A stretch of 64,000 bases of DNA from Nostoc sp. FACHB-973 (lineage in GTDB: Bacteria; Cyanobacteriota; Cyanobacteriia; Cyanobacteriales; Nostocaceae). Each line of letters begins with the position of its first letter. Within the stretch, counting starts at the first letter, position 1. The notes under the pieces are model-generated. The model searched no databases, was not told the DNA's origin, and saw only the letters and a list, made by a program, of their open reading frames with translations. This document shows positions 32,844 to 41,630 of this stretch, piece after piece. The DNA is taken from positions 1 through 64,000 of the forward strand of contig NZ_JACJSJ010000015.1 in assembly GCF_014698115.1 (NCBI RefSeq), given 5' to 3'. The position numbers were made by a program, and so were the translations under genes.

Positions 32844-32988
32844 TTATTGACTCTATTTCTCAATAAAAAAACCCCACCGTAGGGCTTATTTTACGAAAAA
32901 GAGAGGGACGGTGGGGGTATAAAATCCTTTAACCATAGGTGTTACAGCGCGAATGTTCCGTATTGGGGATAGGAACAGTCCCCACGAG
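32844..32988 (+). repeat. Three-hairpin prophage repeat, copy 3
   Basis: Same order as copy 1: TTATTGA/TCAATAA (32844-32865), CCCCACCGT/ACGGTGGGG (32872-32917) with a quite different hairpin interior, and TTGGGG/CCCCACGAG (to 32988). Hairpin stems are kept while loops differ. It lies between the polymerase terminator and a convergent gene. Confidence 0.85.
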
Positions 32989-33009
32989 AGACTCTAATTT
33001 AACCTACTT

Positions 33010-33297
33010 TTACTCTCCACCTATATTCTTTAGATAAAACTTTGTTGCTTTCCCATATGGTGCGTCAGCATCCTCCCTATTAATAATCTTCCAATTTATA
33101 TTTTTCGCTATGATAGTGTGAACCTCAGTATCTATTTGTATTAGGTGTTCATCGGCAATTATTGCCAAAGCGTCATAATCATAACCGCTATTAGGAACTA
33201 CCTCGTCAAACGAAAGACACCTGATTTTTGGGTATGACTTAACATACCTTAACTCTACTAATATCTCGGTATCACCTTTGATATATTCTTGGGGCAT
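33010..33297 (-). CDS. Hypothetical protein at the prophage right end
   Basis: 95 residues, acidic, unrecognised (YVKSYPKIRCLSFDEVVPNS near residues 18-37). It is the last gene before the right attachment repeat. Right-end genes of prophages are often lysogenic-conversion genes, which is only a positional hint. Confidence 0.5.
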   Translation of the reverse strand: MPQEYIKGDTEILVELRYVKSYPKIRCLSFDEVVPNSGYDYDALAIIADEHLIQIDTEVHTIIAKNINWKIINREDADAPYGKATKFYLKNIGGE

Positions 33298-33397
33298 AAA
33301 CGTCTACTTGCTTGATACTTGCAGAAAGTATCCTAAAGTATAAAGCTGCTAGTGTCAATACTTGTGTATAGACATACTTTATTAGTACAGTCGTGTA

Positions 33398-33457
33398 TGT
33401 CTTAAAGCTCAGATAGTATTAGGACAGCTTTAAGACAGAAGGTACATATTTAAGACA
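33398..33457. promoter_or_regulatory. Candidate integrase arm sites, right end
   Basis: TGTCTTAAAG (33398-33407), TTAGGACA (33419-33426), CTTTAAGACA (33428-33437, the reverse complement of the first) and TTTAAGACA (33449-33457). The first two motifs match those beside the other att copy. Confidence 0.5.
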
Positions 33458-33495
33458 GTTTTAAGGTTGTTTGAATGTGGGATTTTGGGTTAAGT

Positions 33496-33567
<72 letters not shown>

Positions 33568-33649
33568 TAACAATAACACATACTTTTATCAAAAAGCAAG
33601 ATAAAGAATCCAGATGATTTCAGTACCATTCGACCCTAGTGTATGATCG

Positions 33650-33808
33650 TTAAGGTTATTCGGTTCTGGTGGGGGTCAGCTACCAGAGGTAACGGGGAAA
33701 GTTCGGTGCAAATCCGCCACTGTCCCGCAACTGTGAACTAATTTGAGATTTGAGATTAGCTTGCCTTAGTCATCCCAAATTCTAAATTGAGTGAGTCAGG
33801 ATGCCCGC
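33650..33808 (+). promoter_or_regulatory. Adenosylcobalamin riboswitch
   Basis: Contains the conserved order of B12 riboswitch elements: GGTTCTGGTGGGGGTCAGC, CCAGAGGTAACGGGGAAAG, the B12 box AATCCGCCACTGTCCCGC and a final GTCAGGATGCCCGCC. It precedes the DUF1636 and cobK genes, so cobalamin should lower their expression. The 3' end lies close to the start codon, in line with control of translation. Confidence 0.93.
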
Positions 33809-33848
33809 CGAAGTAGATTTATCAGTTCCACATTTCTGCGAGGTACAG

Positions 33849-34262
33849 ATGACTGCCACTATAAATATTTCCACAACTAATGACTGTGGTGTTCCTAACC
33901 ACACTTTATTTGTTTGCAAAACCTGTGCCAGCGTTTGGCAAGATGGAAAACGTTTACCTGGAGGTGGTGGCGAACAGCTACTACAGCAACTTCAGCACCT
34001 GGCACAAGATTGGGACTTGCGAGATGAATTCCCAATTCAAGAGGTTGAATGCATGAGTGCTTGTAATCGTTCCTGTGTAGTTGCCTTTGCAGCCAAAGGC
34101 AAAATAACATATTTATTTGGCGATTTAGCTGTTGATGGCAGTGCATCTGCGGTACTGGAGTGTGCTAGTCAATACTATGGCAAACCAAATGGTTTACTGC
34201 CTTGGTCAGAGCGTCCACAGCCTCTGAAAAATGGTATTTTGGCAAAAATTCCATCTTTATAA
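33849..34262 (+). CDS. DUF1636 metal-binding protein under B12 control
   Basis: 137 residues from ATG 33849; an earlier in-frame ATG at 33801 lies inside the riboswitch. DUF1636 features: an N-terminal LFVCKTCASVW (Cys pair) and VECMSACNRSCVVAF with three Cys, a ferredoxin-like cysteine set. The family commonly occurs in cyanobacteria beside cobalamin or CobW-type genes. Here it follows a cobalamin riboswitch and precedes cobK, suggesting a role in cobalt or cobalamin supply. Confidence 0.85.
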   Translation: MTATINISTTNDCGVPNHTLFVCKTCASVWQDGKRLPGGGGEQLLQQLQHLAQDWDLRDEFPIQEVECMSACNRSCVVAFAAKGKITYLFGDLAVDGSASAVLECASQYYGKPNGLLPWSERPQPLKNGILAKIPSL

Positions 34263-34263
34263 G

Positions 34264-34472
34264 AAGAATTCAGAACTCAGGAGCGGAGCCGGAGACGCTC
34301 CGCCTCCGGTCAGAATTCAGTATGAATTCTGTACGACTGGGTAATGAATATTGGTTTAAAACCTGCCCCTCTTGTGGCGGGAAACTAGTATGAAATTTTT
34401 TGCACTCATTTAAAACTCTATCCCTTTATGGGTAGAGTATTCTGAATTCTGAATTCTGAATTCTGACTCCTT
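34264..34472. repeat. Heptamer tandem repeat region
   Basis: Copies of TTCTGAA/TTCAGAA in both orientations (34265-34330 and 34440-34470) and a palindromic GC-rich insert (34281-34310). The last about 65 bp (34407-34472) resemble 47882-47946. Such short tandem repeats are widespread in heterocystous cyanobacteria. No gene is seen in this stretch. Confidence 0.75.
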
Positions 34473-34475
34473 TTT

Positions 34476-35222
34476 ATGATGCGCGTTTTGATTCTGGGTG
34501 GGACGGGAGATGCAGCAGAATTAGCTGCGAAACTGGCGAGTATGGAAGGGGTAGAAATAATCACATCCCTAGCTGGTCGCACGCGTGAACCATTAGTTCC
34601 TTTGGGTGATTTGCGGGTTGGAGGCTTCGGTGGTGTGGCTGGATTAGCTAGTTATCTGGAAGTAATGCAAATCGATTTGCTAATTGATGCAACCCATCCT
34701 TTTGCTACCAAGATTTCCTGGAATGCGGTAGATGCTGCTACCATTGTCGGAGTACCCCATCTGATGTTAATTCGTCCGCCTTGGGAAAAAGTAAGTGGCG
34801 ATCGCTGGATTGAAGTTGACAGTGTTACAGCCGCAGCCGCAGCCTTACAAAACCAAGCACAGCGAGTGTTTTTGACAGTTGGTAGGCAAGAACTCGCCGC
34901 CTTTGCTCACCTCAAGGAAATTTGGTTTCTCATGCGGATGATTGACCCTCCTACCCCTGATGCCTTAGTGCCACCGGGGATGTTATTGTGCGATCGCGGC
35001 CCCTTTACCCTCAATAATGAAAGGGAAATCCTAATCCACCACAACATCGATACCATAGTCAGTAAAAATAGCGGTGGCGATGCAACCTACGCCAAAATCA
35101 TTGCCGCACGAGAACTTGAGGTAAAAGTTGTGATGGTGAATCGTCCAGCCACACCACCTGGGGATTACGTTACTGATGTTGATGGTGCTTTGGCGTGGAT
35201 ATTTGACAAGTTGCACGAATAG
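34476..35222 (+). CDS. cobK: Precorrin-6A reductase
   Basis: 248 residues with the CobK/CbiJ pattern: RVLILGGTGDAAELA (nucleotide-binding start), IDLLIDATHPFATKIS (residues 66-81), VFLTVGRQELAAFAHL and SKNSGGDATYAKIIAARELE near the C-terminus. It reduces precorrin-6A in aerobic corrin synthesis using NADPH. Gene order riboswitch-DUF1636-cobK suggests co-control by cobalamin, though a heptamer repeat separates the two genes. Confidence 0.92.
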   Translation: MMRVLILGGTGDAAELAAKLASMEGVEIITSLAGRTREPLVPLGDLRVGGFGGVAGLASYLEVMQIDLLIDATHPFATKISWNAVDAATIVGVPHLMLIRPPWEKVSGDRWIEVDSVTAAAAALQNQAQRVFLTVGRQELAAFAHLKEIWFLMRMIDPPTPDALVPPGMLLCDRGPFTLNNEREILIHHNIDTIVSKNSGGDATYAKIIAARELEVKVVMVNRPATPPGDYVTDVDGALAWIFDKLHE

Positions 35223-35292
35223 TACCACTTTTCTCCTCTATTCATAGTGCGATGTTGAGAAATATAGCGGTGTGGATGGCGAAATTTTAGAG

Positions 35293-35432
35293 TGATATTA
35301 TGTCCGCCTAATTACCCATAATAAAAACCTCTCCGCGTTAGAGCGTCAGTCTTACAGCAGTTTTCATGTATTTGAACCACATCTGTCGTAGGGGCACAGC
35401 ACTGCTGTGCCCTTGCCGCGTGGTCTATTTAC
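35293..35432. repeat. Dispersed repeat with palindrome, copy A
   Basis: Matches, in inverse orientation, 58887-59090 in two blocks: one around ATGTCCGCCTAAT and GAGCGTCAGTCT, the other around TTACAGCAGTTTTCATGTAT through a palindrome (GGGCACAGCACTGCTGTGCC) to TGGTCTATTTAC. The middle part of copy B is absent here. A non-coding mobile or REP-like sequence; it fills most of the 328-bp gap between cobK and the kinase gene. Confidence 0.7.
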
Positions 35433-35550
35433 TTTTATTCAAAAATCAAATAGGAGTCCTATATCTAATTTTCTACTCTCTAGGCTAAATATGTAAAATT
35501 AAGCGATCGCAGATAAATCAAACCTAAAGACCAATACAGTTCAGTTAAGG

Positions 35551-38500
35551 CTAAAACTGTTTGCCAAAGTCAATTTTTTTAAGTGCTACCACAGCTTGAA
35601 CTAACTCTTCTGGATCGAGGGGTTTGGTAATGTGCCGTTGATAGCCACTGGTTATAGCTCGCTGGGAATCGTCAACTCTGGCATAAGCAGTCAAAGCGAT
35701 GGCGGGAATCTCTCCGCCTTTTTCGGGCGTTAAAGTGCGGATCTGTTGAATTAGGGAGTAACCATCGACTTCGGGCATCCCAATATCACTGACTAAGACA
35801 TCGGGTTGAAAGGACTCTAGGTTTGCTAAAACTTCTGCCGCAGAGGCAACAGTCAAGACTTCTGCTCCGTATTCAGTAAGCAATACTGTTAATAGCTCAC
35901 GGGCATCGGGATCATCATCAATTGTGAGGACTCTAATCCCTGTAAGTTCGAGTGGTTGTTGTGGCAACTCATCTGGCTGCTTGATTTCCGGTTCAACATT
36001 CAGTAGTGGCAACTGGACTGTAAAGGTAGCTCCCAAGCCTTCACCAGAACTATCAGCCGCGATCGTGCCGCCGTGAGCCTCAACCAACTGCCGGACGATC
36101 GCTAACCCCAGTCCTAACCCCCCATACTTGCGAGTAATTGATACATCTTCTTGACGGAATGATTCAAAAATATATGGGAGAAAGTCACGATTAATGCCTT
36201 TGCCAGTGTCACTAACGGTAATCTGTGCCTGATTATCGAGTGACTGTAGTCGGATTTCTACCCGTCCTCCTTTAGGGGTAAACTTGATGGCGTTAGAAAG
36301 TAAATTCCAAACGATCTGTTGCAGGCGGTTAGAATCTCCAGAGACTTGCCCAATGTTCGGCAGTACTGGATGCAACGTAATTGATTTGGCAACAGCTGCG
36401 GTTCTTACCGTGTCGATCGCAGATTCAATCACAAATGCCAAATTTACAGGAGTCGCGTCTATGCTGAGTTTGCCGCGCAGAATCTTGGCGACATCAAGTA
36501 AGTCATCAATCAGTTGAGTTTGCAATTTCGCGTTGCGTTCAATGGTGGCTAAGGCTTCTGCCGTTTTGGCTTCACTAAATTTGCGGGTTTGCAGCAGTTT
36601 TGTCCAGCCCAGAATTGGGTTGAGAGGCGATCGCAATTCGTGGGAGAGAACAGCCAAAAACTCATCTTTGATCCGATTGGCGCGTTCGGCTTCTGCTCTG
36701 GCTGCTTGCTCTTGGGCAAGTAGGCGATTGCGTTCAACTTCTAGTTCCTTTTGATCGTGAATATCTGTGCAGGTGCCAAACCATTTCACCACCTGTCCCT
36801 GTTGGTCTTTTAGTGGTAGTCCCAGTACCAAATGCCAACGGTAGCTGCTATCAGCAGCTCTTTTAAAGCGGTATTCGTGGCGATAGCTACTGCGACGATC
36901 CACAGCACTATTCCACACAGATTGAGTCGCTTGTCTATCGTCTGGATGAACGGCTGATAACCAACCCCGCCCTAAAATTTCTTCAAAGGTCAATCCGGTA
37001 TAGTCACACAATCGTTGATTCGCGTAATCGCACGAACCACTGGCATTACAAGTCCAAACAAGTTGCGGAATCGCCTCTGCCAGGTAGCGGTAGCGTTCTT
37101 CACTTTGCCGTAATTCTTCCTCTACCTGTTTGCGATCGGTGATATCTTGCACGTTGCCCAGCATCCGTACTGCATTGCCCGCAGCATCATAAAAAACCTT
37201 AGCTCTAGCTGCTAACCAGCGAATGCCATCAGGATGCAAGATGCGGTAATCAGTTTGATAATACTCTTGCTTTTGCTGGATGGTACAACTCACTATTTCA
37301 TTGGCATAGGTGCGATCGTCTGGGTGCAGGAGGCTTAACCACTGTTCAAAGCTGACTTCCTCTGTGGTAGGGTCAAGCCCGAATAGATTGCAGTACTCTT
37401 CAGATACATGAGCGCTATTGCGGGTAATGTCCCAATCCCATACTCCCGATCGCGTAGCTTTGTACGCCAGTTTCAACCGGGATTCGCTCTCCTGCAATAG
37501 GAGTTCTGTCTTTTTGCGCTCGGTGATGTCTCGTGAAATCAATAAGATTCGTTCCAGCTGCCCCAAAGCATCCAGAATCGGGCTAACGACCACTTCCCAC
37601 CATTTGGGAGTGCCTTTTACAGTTGGGCAGTATCCGCGAAAAATGCTGATTTCACCTGTTTTAGCGGCAGCGAGTGCCTCCTCTGCCTGTTGCCGATAGC
37701 TGCCTTCCCAGAAACAGAGCCATTCAGTATTGAGATGGGAATTGAAGTCGTCAATTTCCATTAAGCAAAGCCCGCCTGTATTCATGTACAGCAGCCGTCC
37801 TTCGAGGCTTAATACTTTGATGCAGTCAGAACTGCTTTCTAAAATGCGGTTCTTAAATTCTTCACTCTGGCGCAGGGCTTCTTCGGTTTGTTGGCGAACG
37901 GTGATATCTCGCCAAGTGGCAACAAATCCATCTCCAAATTTAGCCACGCGGATATCAAAGGCTCTAACTAAGCGCTGTTCTCCGTACTCATCTTCATAAA
38001 CTAAACTGTCTTTAATCAGCGGTTGTCCTGTTTCTACTACCTGGCAATATTCATCAAACAATCCACTTTCACGATGCCCTGGTAGTAATTCACACAACCC
38101 CTGCCCAATCTGTTGCTCATAAGTCATTTGATTGTTGAGACAAGCCGCATTATTGACATATTCAGTCACAAAATCGACAATCTGCCCCTGCTCATTCCGC
38201 AGAGTGCGATATACGCCAAAGCAGTCCAGCATATTTTCAACCGATGTGCGGAAGCGTTCTTCACTCTTTCGCAAAGCTTGCTCTGCCTGTTTGCGATCTG
38301 TGACATCATGATGGATGCCTGCCATTCGCAGGGGATTGCCCTGTTGATCGCGCGAAACTACTTTTCCGTGGTTGGAAATCCATTTCCACTCCCCAGACTT
38401 GGTTAACATCCGATATTCAAATTTGTAAGACACCGAATCGTCCTGAAGATGGGCATTCAACCGTTCGATCACCCAAACTTTATCGTCAGGATGAATTAGT

Positions 38501-40452
38501 CGCTCCCAACTGCTAAAGTCATCCGGTAACTCTCCTTTTTCATATCCCAGCATTTCCAGCCATCTGGAACTTAAATAATCTTCATTAGTAATAATGTTCC
38601 AATCCCATAGACCGCCACCAGAACCTTCCAGTGCCATTTGCAGGCGTTCTTCACTGTTTCGCAAAGCTTGCTCTGCCTGTTTGCGATCGCTAATGTCTTC
38701 GGCAATGCCGGCAAACCGATAAATTTCTCCTGTTTGATCTCGCAGGGGAAAGCAGCGATCGTGAACCCAGCGAATACTACCATCGGGTAAAATAATCCGA
38801 TATTCCTCATCAAATTTACCTGCGACAGCTTTTTCATGAAACGCTCTGTCTGTCGCTTCTCGATCCTCTGGGTGAATCCGATCGACCCATGCTTGTTGTC
38901 CTTGATACAATTCCTGCGGGTTCAATGCCCACAGACGTTTATATGCAGGACTGACATAGCTAACTCGATTTTCCGGCACCTCTTTGATCCAAAACACCGC
39001 ATCAATATTTTCTGCAAGCTGCCGAAAACGTTCCTCACTCTCCCGCAGAGCTTCGGTTGACCGTTTGCGTTCGGTGATATCTAGATCGATACCCGCCATC
39101 TGAATCGGTTGCCCGTGTTGGTCGTATAGCACCTTGCCCTGGCTCAGTGCCCAGCGAATTTTGCCGTTGGGATATACTACCCGAAATTCAATGTCATAGT
39201 CTTCTCCGGTGGCGATAGCACGATCGACGCCTGCCAGCACGCGATCGCGATCGTCAGGGTGGACTCGCGCGGCAAACATCTGGAATGAACCGTCAAATTC
39301 TCCTGGTTCCAGTCCAAATAAGGCTTCCAGGTTATCCGACCAGGAAATTTTTCCCGTCTGCATGTTCCAGTTCCACGTTCCCATCCGAGAGGCTGACAGT
39401 GCCAATCGCAGCCATTCTTCGCTCTCCCCTAATTCTGCTTCTATCCGTCTGCGCTCGGTCAGTTCATTCTGTGCCTGCTGATAGAGTTCCGCCTGCCGAA
39501 TTGCAATGCCAACTTGAATCGCCAGTTCTTTGAGCAAGTCGATCTCTAAAGGCTGCCACCTTCGAGGAGATGCACAGTTATGAGCAATTAGCAATCCCCA
39601 AAAGTGGTTATCGTAAATAATCGGCACTACCAGATTAGCTTTTACTTGAAACTGAGCCAACAATTCAACGTGGCAGGGATCAATACTGCTATGGTGAATA
39701 TCAAATATTGCCGTTACGTAACCCTGACGATAGCGTTGGATATAATTCTCAACAAAGGCGGTATCGTAGCTGACAGTTTCCGACGGATTCCATGCAAGGT
39801 AGTTCTCAGCGAGGCAGGGATCGTACATGGTAGATGAGAGCAGCGCTCGCCACTGTGCCCCAACTGATTCTGCTATTACTGTGCCATCGCCATCAGGTTT
39901 TAACTGAAAAACTAAGACGCGATCGGTGTGCAGAAATTCTCTCACTTCGGTTACGGTTGTTTGAAGAATCTCATCCAGATTCAGCGATTGGTGAATTTTC
40001 TGGGTAATATGTGAAAATACGCGCTCTCGTTCAATACGCTGTTGTAGTTGGGTATGTAGCTGGACTGTTTCAATTGCCCCATTGACTGCTATTTGCAGCC
40101 TTTCTGGGGTGATTTGCTCTTTGATAATATAATCTTGTGCGCCCGCTTTGATCGCCTTAACTGCGATCGCCTCATTACCCTGCCCGGTGACGACAATCAC
40201 AGGTAGGCAAGGCTGTTGGGTCGAGGGTTGCAATTGTACCAGAAATTCCAGTCCGTCCAGATCGGGCAGTCGATAATCAAGCAACACAGCATCAGGCTGA
40301 TGTTGCTGCCAAAGTTCTAACCCTTGTTGTCCCAGCGTTGCTTCTAGGATAGTGTAAGAATATTCGCGATCGCGCAGCAAATACCGCCGATAGAGTTCTC
40401 GATCTTCTGGGGAATCATCGACAATTAAGAGAGTGCGCTGTTGCTGAGACAT
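35551..40452 (-). CDS. Hybrid histidine kinase with cyanobacteriochrome-type GAF and seven PAS domains
   Basis: 1633 residues: receiver (about 6-125; Asp12/13, phosphoacceptor Asp59, Lys111), GAF (about 150-325), seven PAS/PAC units (about 345-1225), HisKA with His1271 in SHELRSP, HATPase (NLLSNAIKF, DTGKGI, GLGLGLAIV) and a C-terminal receiver with Asp1556. The GAF has the bilin-type Cys260-His261 in DPCHVELLAQFQVKANLVVP and a DPC motif at 211-213, so it may bind a phycocyanobilin-type chromophore. Probably cytoplasmic, as no membrane segment is seen. No partner regulator gene is adjacent. Confidence 0.92.
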   Translation of the reverse strand: MSQQQRTLLIVDDSPEDRELYRRYLLRDREYSYTILEATLGQQGLELWQQHQPDAVLLDYRLPDLDGLEFLVQLQPSTQQPCLPVIVVTGQGNEAIAVKAIKAGAQDYIIKEQITPERLQIAVNGAIETVQLHTQLQQRIERERVFSHITQKIHQSLNLDEILQTTVTEVREFLHTDRVLVFQLKPDGDGTVIAESVGAQWRALLSSTMYDPCLAENYLAWNPSETVSYDTAFVENYIQRYRQGYVTAIFDIHHSSIDPCHVELLAQFQVKANLVVPIIYDNHFWGLLIAHNCASPRRWQPLEIDLLKELAIQVGIAIRQAELYQQAQNELTERRRIEAELGESEEWLRLALSASRMGTWNWNMQTGKISWSDNLEALFGLEPGEFDGSFQMFAARVHPDDRDRVLAGVDRAIATGEDYDIEFRVVYPNGKIRWALSQGKVLYDQHGQPIQMAGIDLDITERKRSTEALRESEERFRQLAENIDAVFWIKEVPENRVSYVSPAYKRLWALNPQELYQGQQAWVDRIHPEDREATDRAFHEKAVAGKFDEEYRIILPDGSIRWVHDRCFPLRDQTGEIYRFAGIAEDISDRKQAEQALRNSEERLQMALEGSGGGLWDWNIITNEDYLSSRWLEMLGYEKGELPDDFSSWERLIHPDDKVWVIERLNAHLQDDSVSYKFEYRMLTKSGEWKWISNHGKVVSRDQQGNPLRMAGIHHDVTDRKQAEQALRKSEERFRTSVENMLDCFGVYRTLRNEQGQIVDFVTEYVNNAACLNNQMTYEQQIGQGLCELLPGHRESGLFDEYCQVVETGQPLIKDSLVYEDEYGEQRLVRAFDIRVAKFGDGFVATWRDITVRQQTEEALRQSEEFKNRILESSSDCIKVLSLEGRLLYMNTGGLCLMEIDDFNSHLNTEWLCFWEGSYRQQAEEALAAAKTGEISIFRGYCPTVKGTPKWWEVVVSPILDALGQLERILLISRDITERKKTELLLQESESRLKLAYKATRSGVWDWDITRNSAHVSEEYCNLFGLDPTTEEVSFEQWLSLLHPDDRTYANEIVSCTIQQKQEYYQTDYRILHPDGIRWLAARAKVFYDAAGNAVRMLGNVQDITDRKQVEEELRQSEERYRYLAEAIPQLVWTCNASGSCDYANQRLCDYTGLTFEEILGRGWLSAVHPDDRQATQSVWNSAVDRRSSYRHEYRFKRAADSSYRWHLVLGLPLKDQQGQVVKWFGTCTDIHDQKELEVERNRLLAQEQAARAEAERANRIKDEFLAVLSHELRSPLNPILGWTKLLQTRKFSEAKTAEALATIERNAKLQTQLIDDLLDVAKILRGKLSIDATPVNLAFVIESAIDTVRTAAVAKSITLHPVLPNIGQVSGDSNRLQQIVWNLLSNAIKFTPKGGRVEIRLQSLDNQAQITVSDTGKGINRDFLPYIFESFRQEDVSITRKYGGLGLGLAIVRQLVEAHGGTIAADSSGEGLGATFTVQLPLLNVEPEIKQPDELPQQPLELTGIRVLTIDDDPDARELLTVLLTEYGAEVLTVASAAEVLANLESFQPDVLVSDIGMPEVDGYSLIQQIRTLTPEKGGEIPAIALTAYARVDDSQRAITSGYQRHITKPLDPEELVQAVVALKKIDFGKQF

Positions 40453-40731
40453 TGTGAATTAATTGATCAAGTAGATATTAACCCACCTTCCGCAGGTTGG
40501 TATAGAAGATTTGACATTTTTCAAGAAATGCTAAAACCCTTCATTAACGCCAGGATCTTACCATATTTAGATAGAATTTATGGAATCGCTCTTGACATCT
40601 GCTTTGCCTTAATTTGTTTGATAATTTTAATGTATAATTTTGTTCTTGCTTACTTGTGAAATTTATATCACTTTTCCCAGAGAATAATCTATAAATATTT
40701 ACTCAGTAATACAAATTATCGATGAAGATCG

Positions 40732-41232
40732 TCATAGCAATTCTAAATCATTTGGGAGATATGAAATCGCTGGAAAGCTTATACAGCAGATTGCAGGTTT
40801 ATGAAGTACAGTAACAACTACAGCACCCGCCGATAATTGAGGGAGGAAACATTTTTGGATAAATACTTCAAATGCATTTCCATCCATTGAGCCATTCATC
40901 GTCATCACAGCTAAAACTTTTTTTAAACTTATTGCTCCAATAACCGTTACTTTCGCACCTCTATAAAATGGTTTTAAATCATACACTCTTTGCCCATACG
41001 GACTTGTAGCATGAGTTTGTGTTAAACCAAGTAAAACACCCATTTCATCGATGATGAAAACTAAGTTTTCCGGGTCTATAGCTTTCACTTTCTCCCAAAA
41101 TTCACATCTTAGCTTTTCGACTCTCTCTGTGACATATTGGCTACTACGTAGCTTTTTTTTTTGTGTCAACTTTTGTCTTTGCAACGCGCGACACATAGCA
41201 CTAGTACAGGTCGGCGGAAATAAACAGACCAT
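40732..41232 (-). pseudogene. IS630-type transposase remnant
   Basis: 166 codons matching the middle of IS630 transposases: CRALQRQKLTQKKK, LVFIIDEMGVLLGLTQ with the first catalytic Asp, and MNGSMDGNAFEVFIQ. After AGAVVV the expected MDN motif with the second Asp is replaced (TVLHKPA) and the end is scrambled, and the N-terminal DNA-binding part is missing. It cannot be active. Confidence 0.8.
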
Positions 41233-41357
41233 TTTAAATCAACGAAACGTTTACGCTGTATTTCTTTTGACTTTTGACTTTTGACTTTTGACTTCACGGC
41301 GGTACTAGTACTTACCCATTTATCGTAAGTTTCTCCCCAATATTCACAATATTCAGA

Positions 41358-41464
41358 TATAGCGGTTCTCGTTTACGTGAGGTACACCCGTAGGGGCACG
41401 GCAGTGCCGTGCCCCTACACCTGGCGATATAATGTTGTACCGCATATGAATGGGAACCGCTATA
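41358..41464. repeat. MITE-like element with nested palindrome
   Basis: Outer 11-bp inverted repeats TATAGCGGTTC (41358-41368) and GAACCGCTATA (41454-41464) enclose a 29-bp perfect palindrome starting GTAGGGGCACGG (41390-41418). No coding capacity. The flanking gap (41233-41630) otherwise holds TTTTGAC heptamers near 41268-41296. Confidence 0.75.
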
Positions 41465-41630
41465 AGAGAAACTCACTAATGGCTGAGAACCTCAAATACT
41501 ATTATTTATACCCCAGGACCGATCGCTATTTCGGTGAAAAAAAGTGACTTTTTATTGTAAATTTACGTAAAGTTACTGTAATATAGTTGGCAAGCATCAG
41601 CCCAAGCGATCGCTCCCCAACACAAAATTT

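Noticed and set aside
40441-40659. Plus-strand 72-codon frame at the start of the kinase gene
   Set aside because: It overlaps the kinase start on the other strand, has no ribosome binding site and no protein-like pattern apart from a hydrophobic end.
40732-41232. Active IS630 element
   Set aside because: The second catalytic motif is destroyed, the N-terminus is missing and no terminal inverted repeats are visible.
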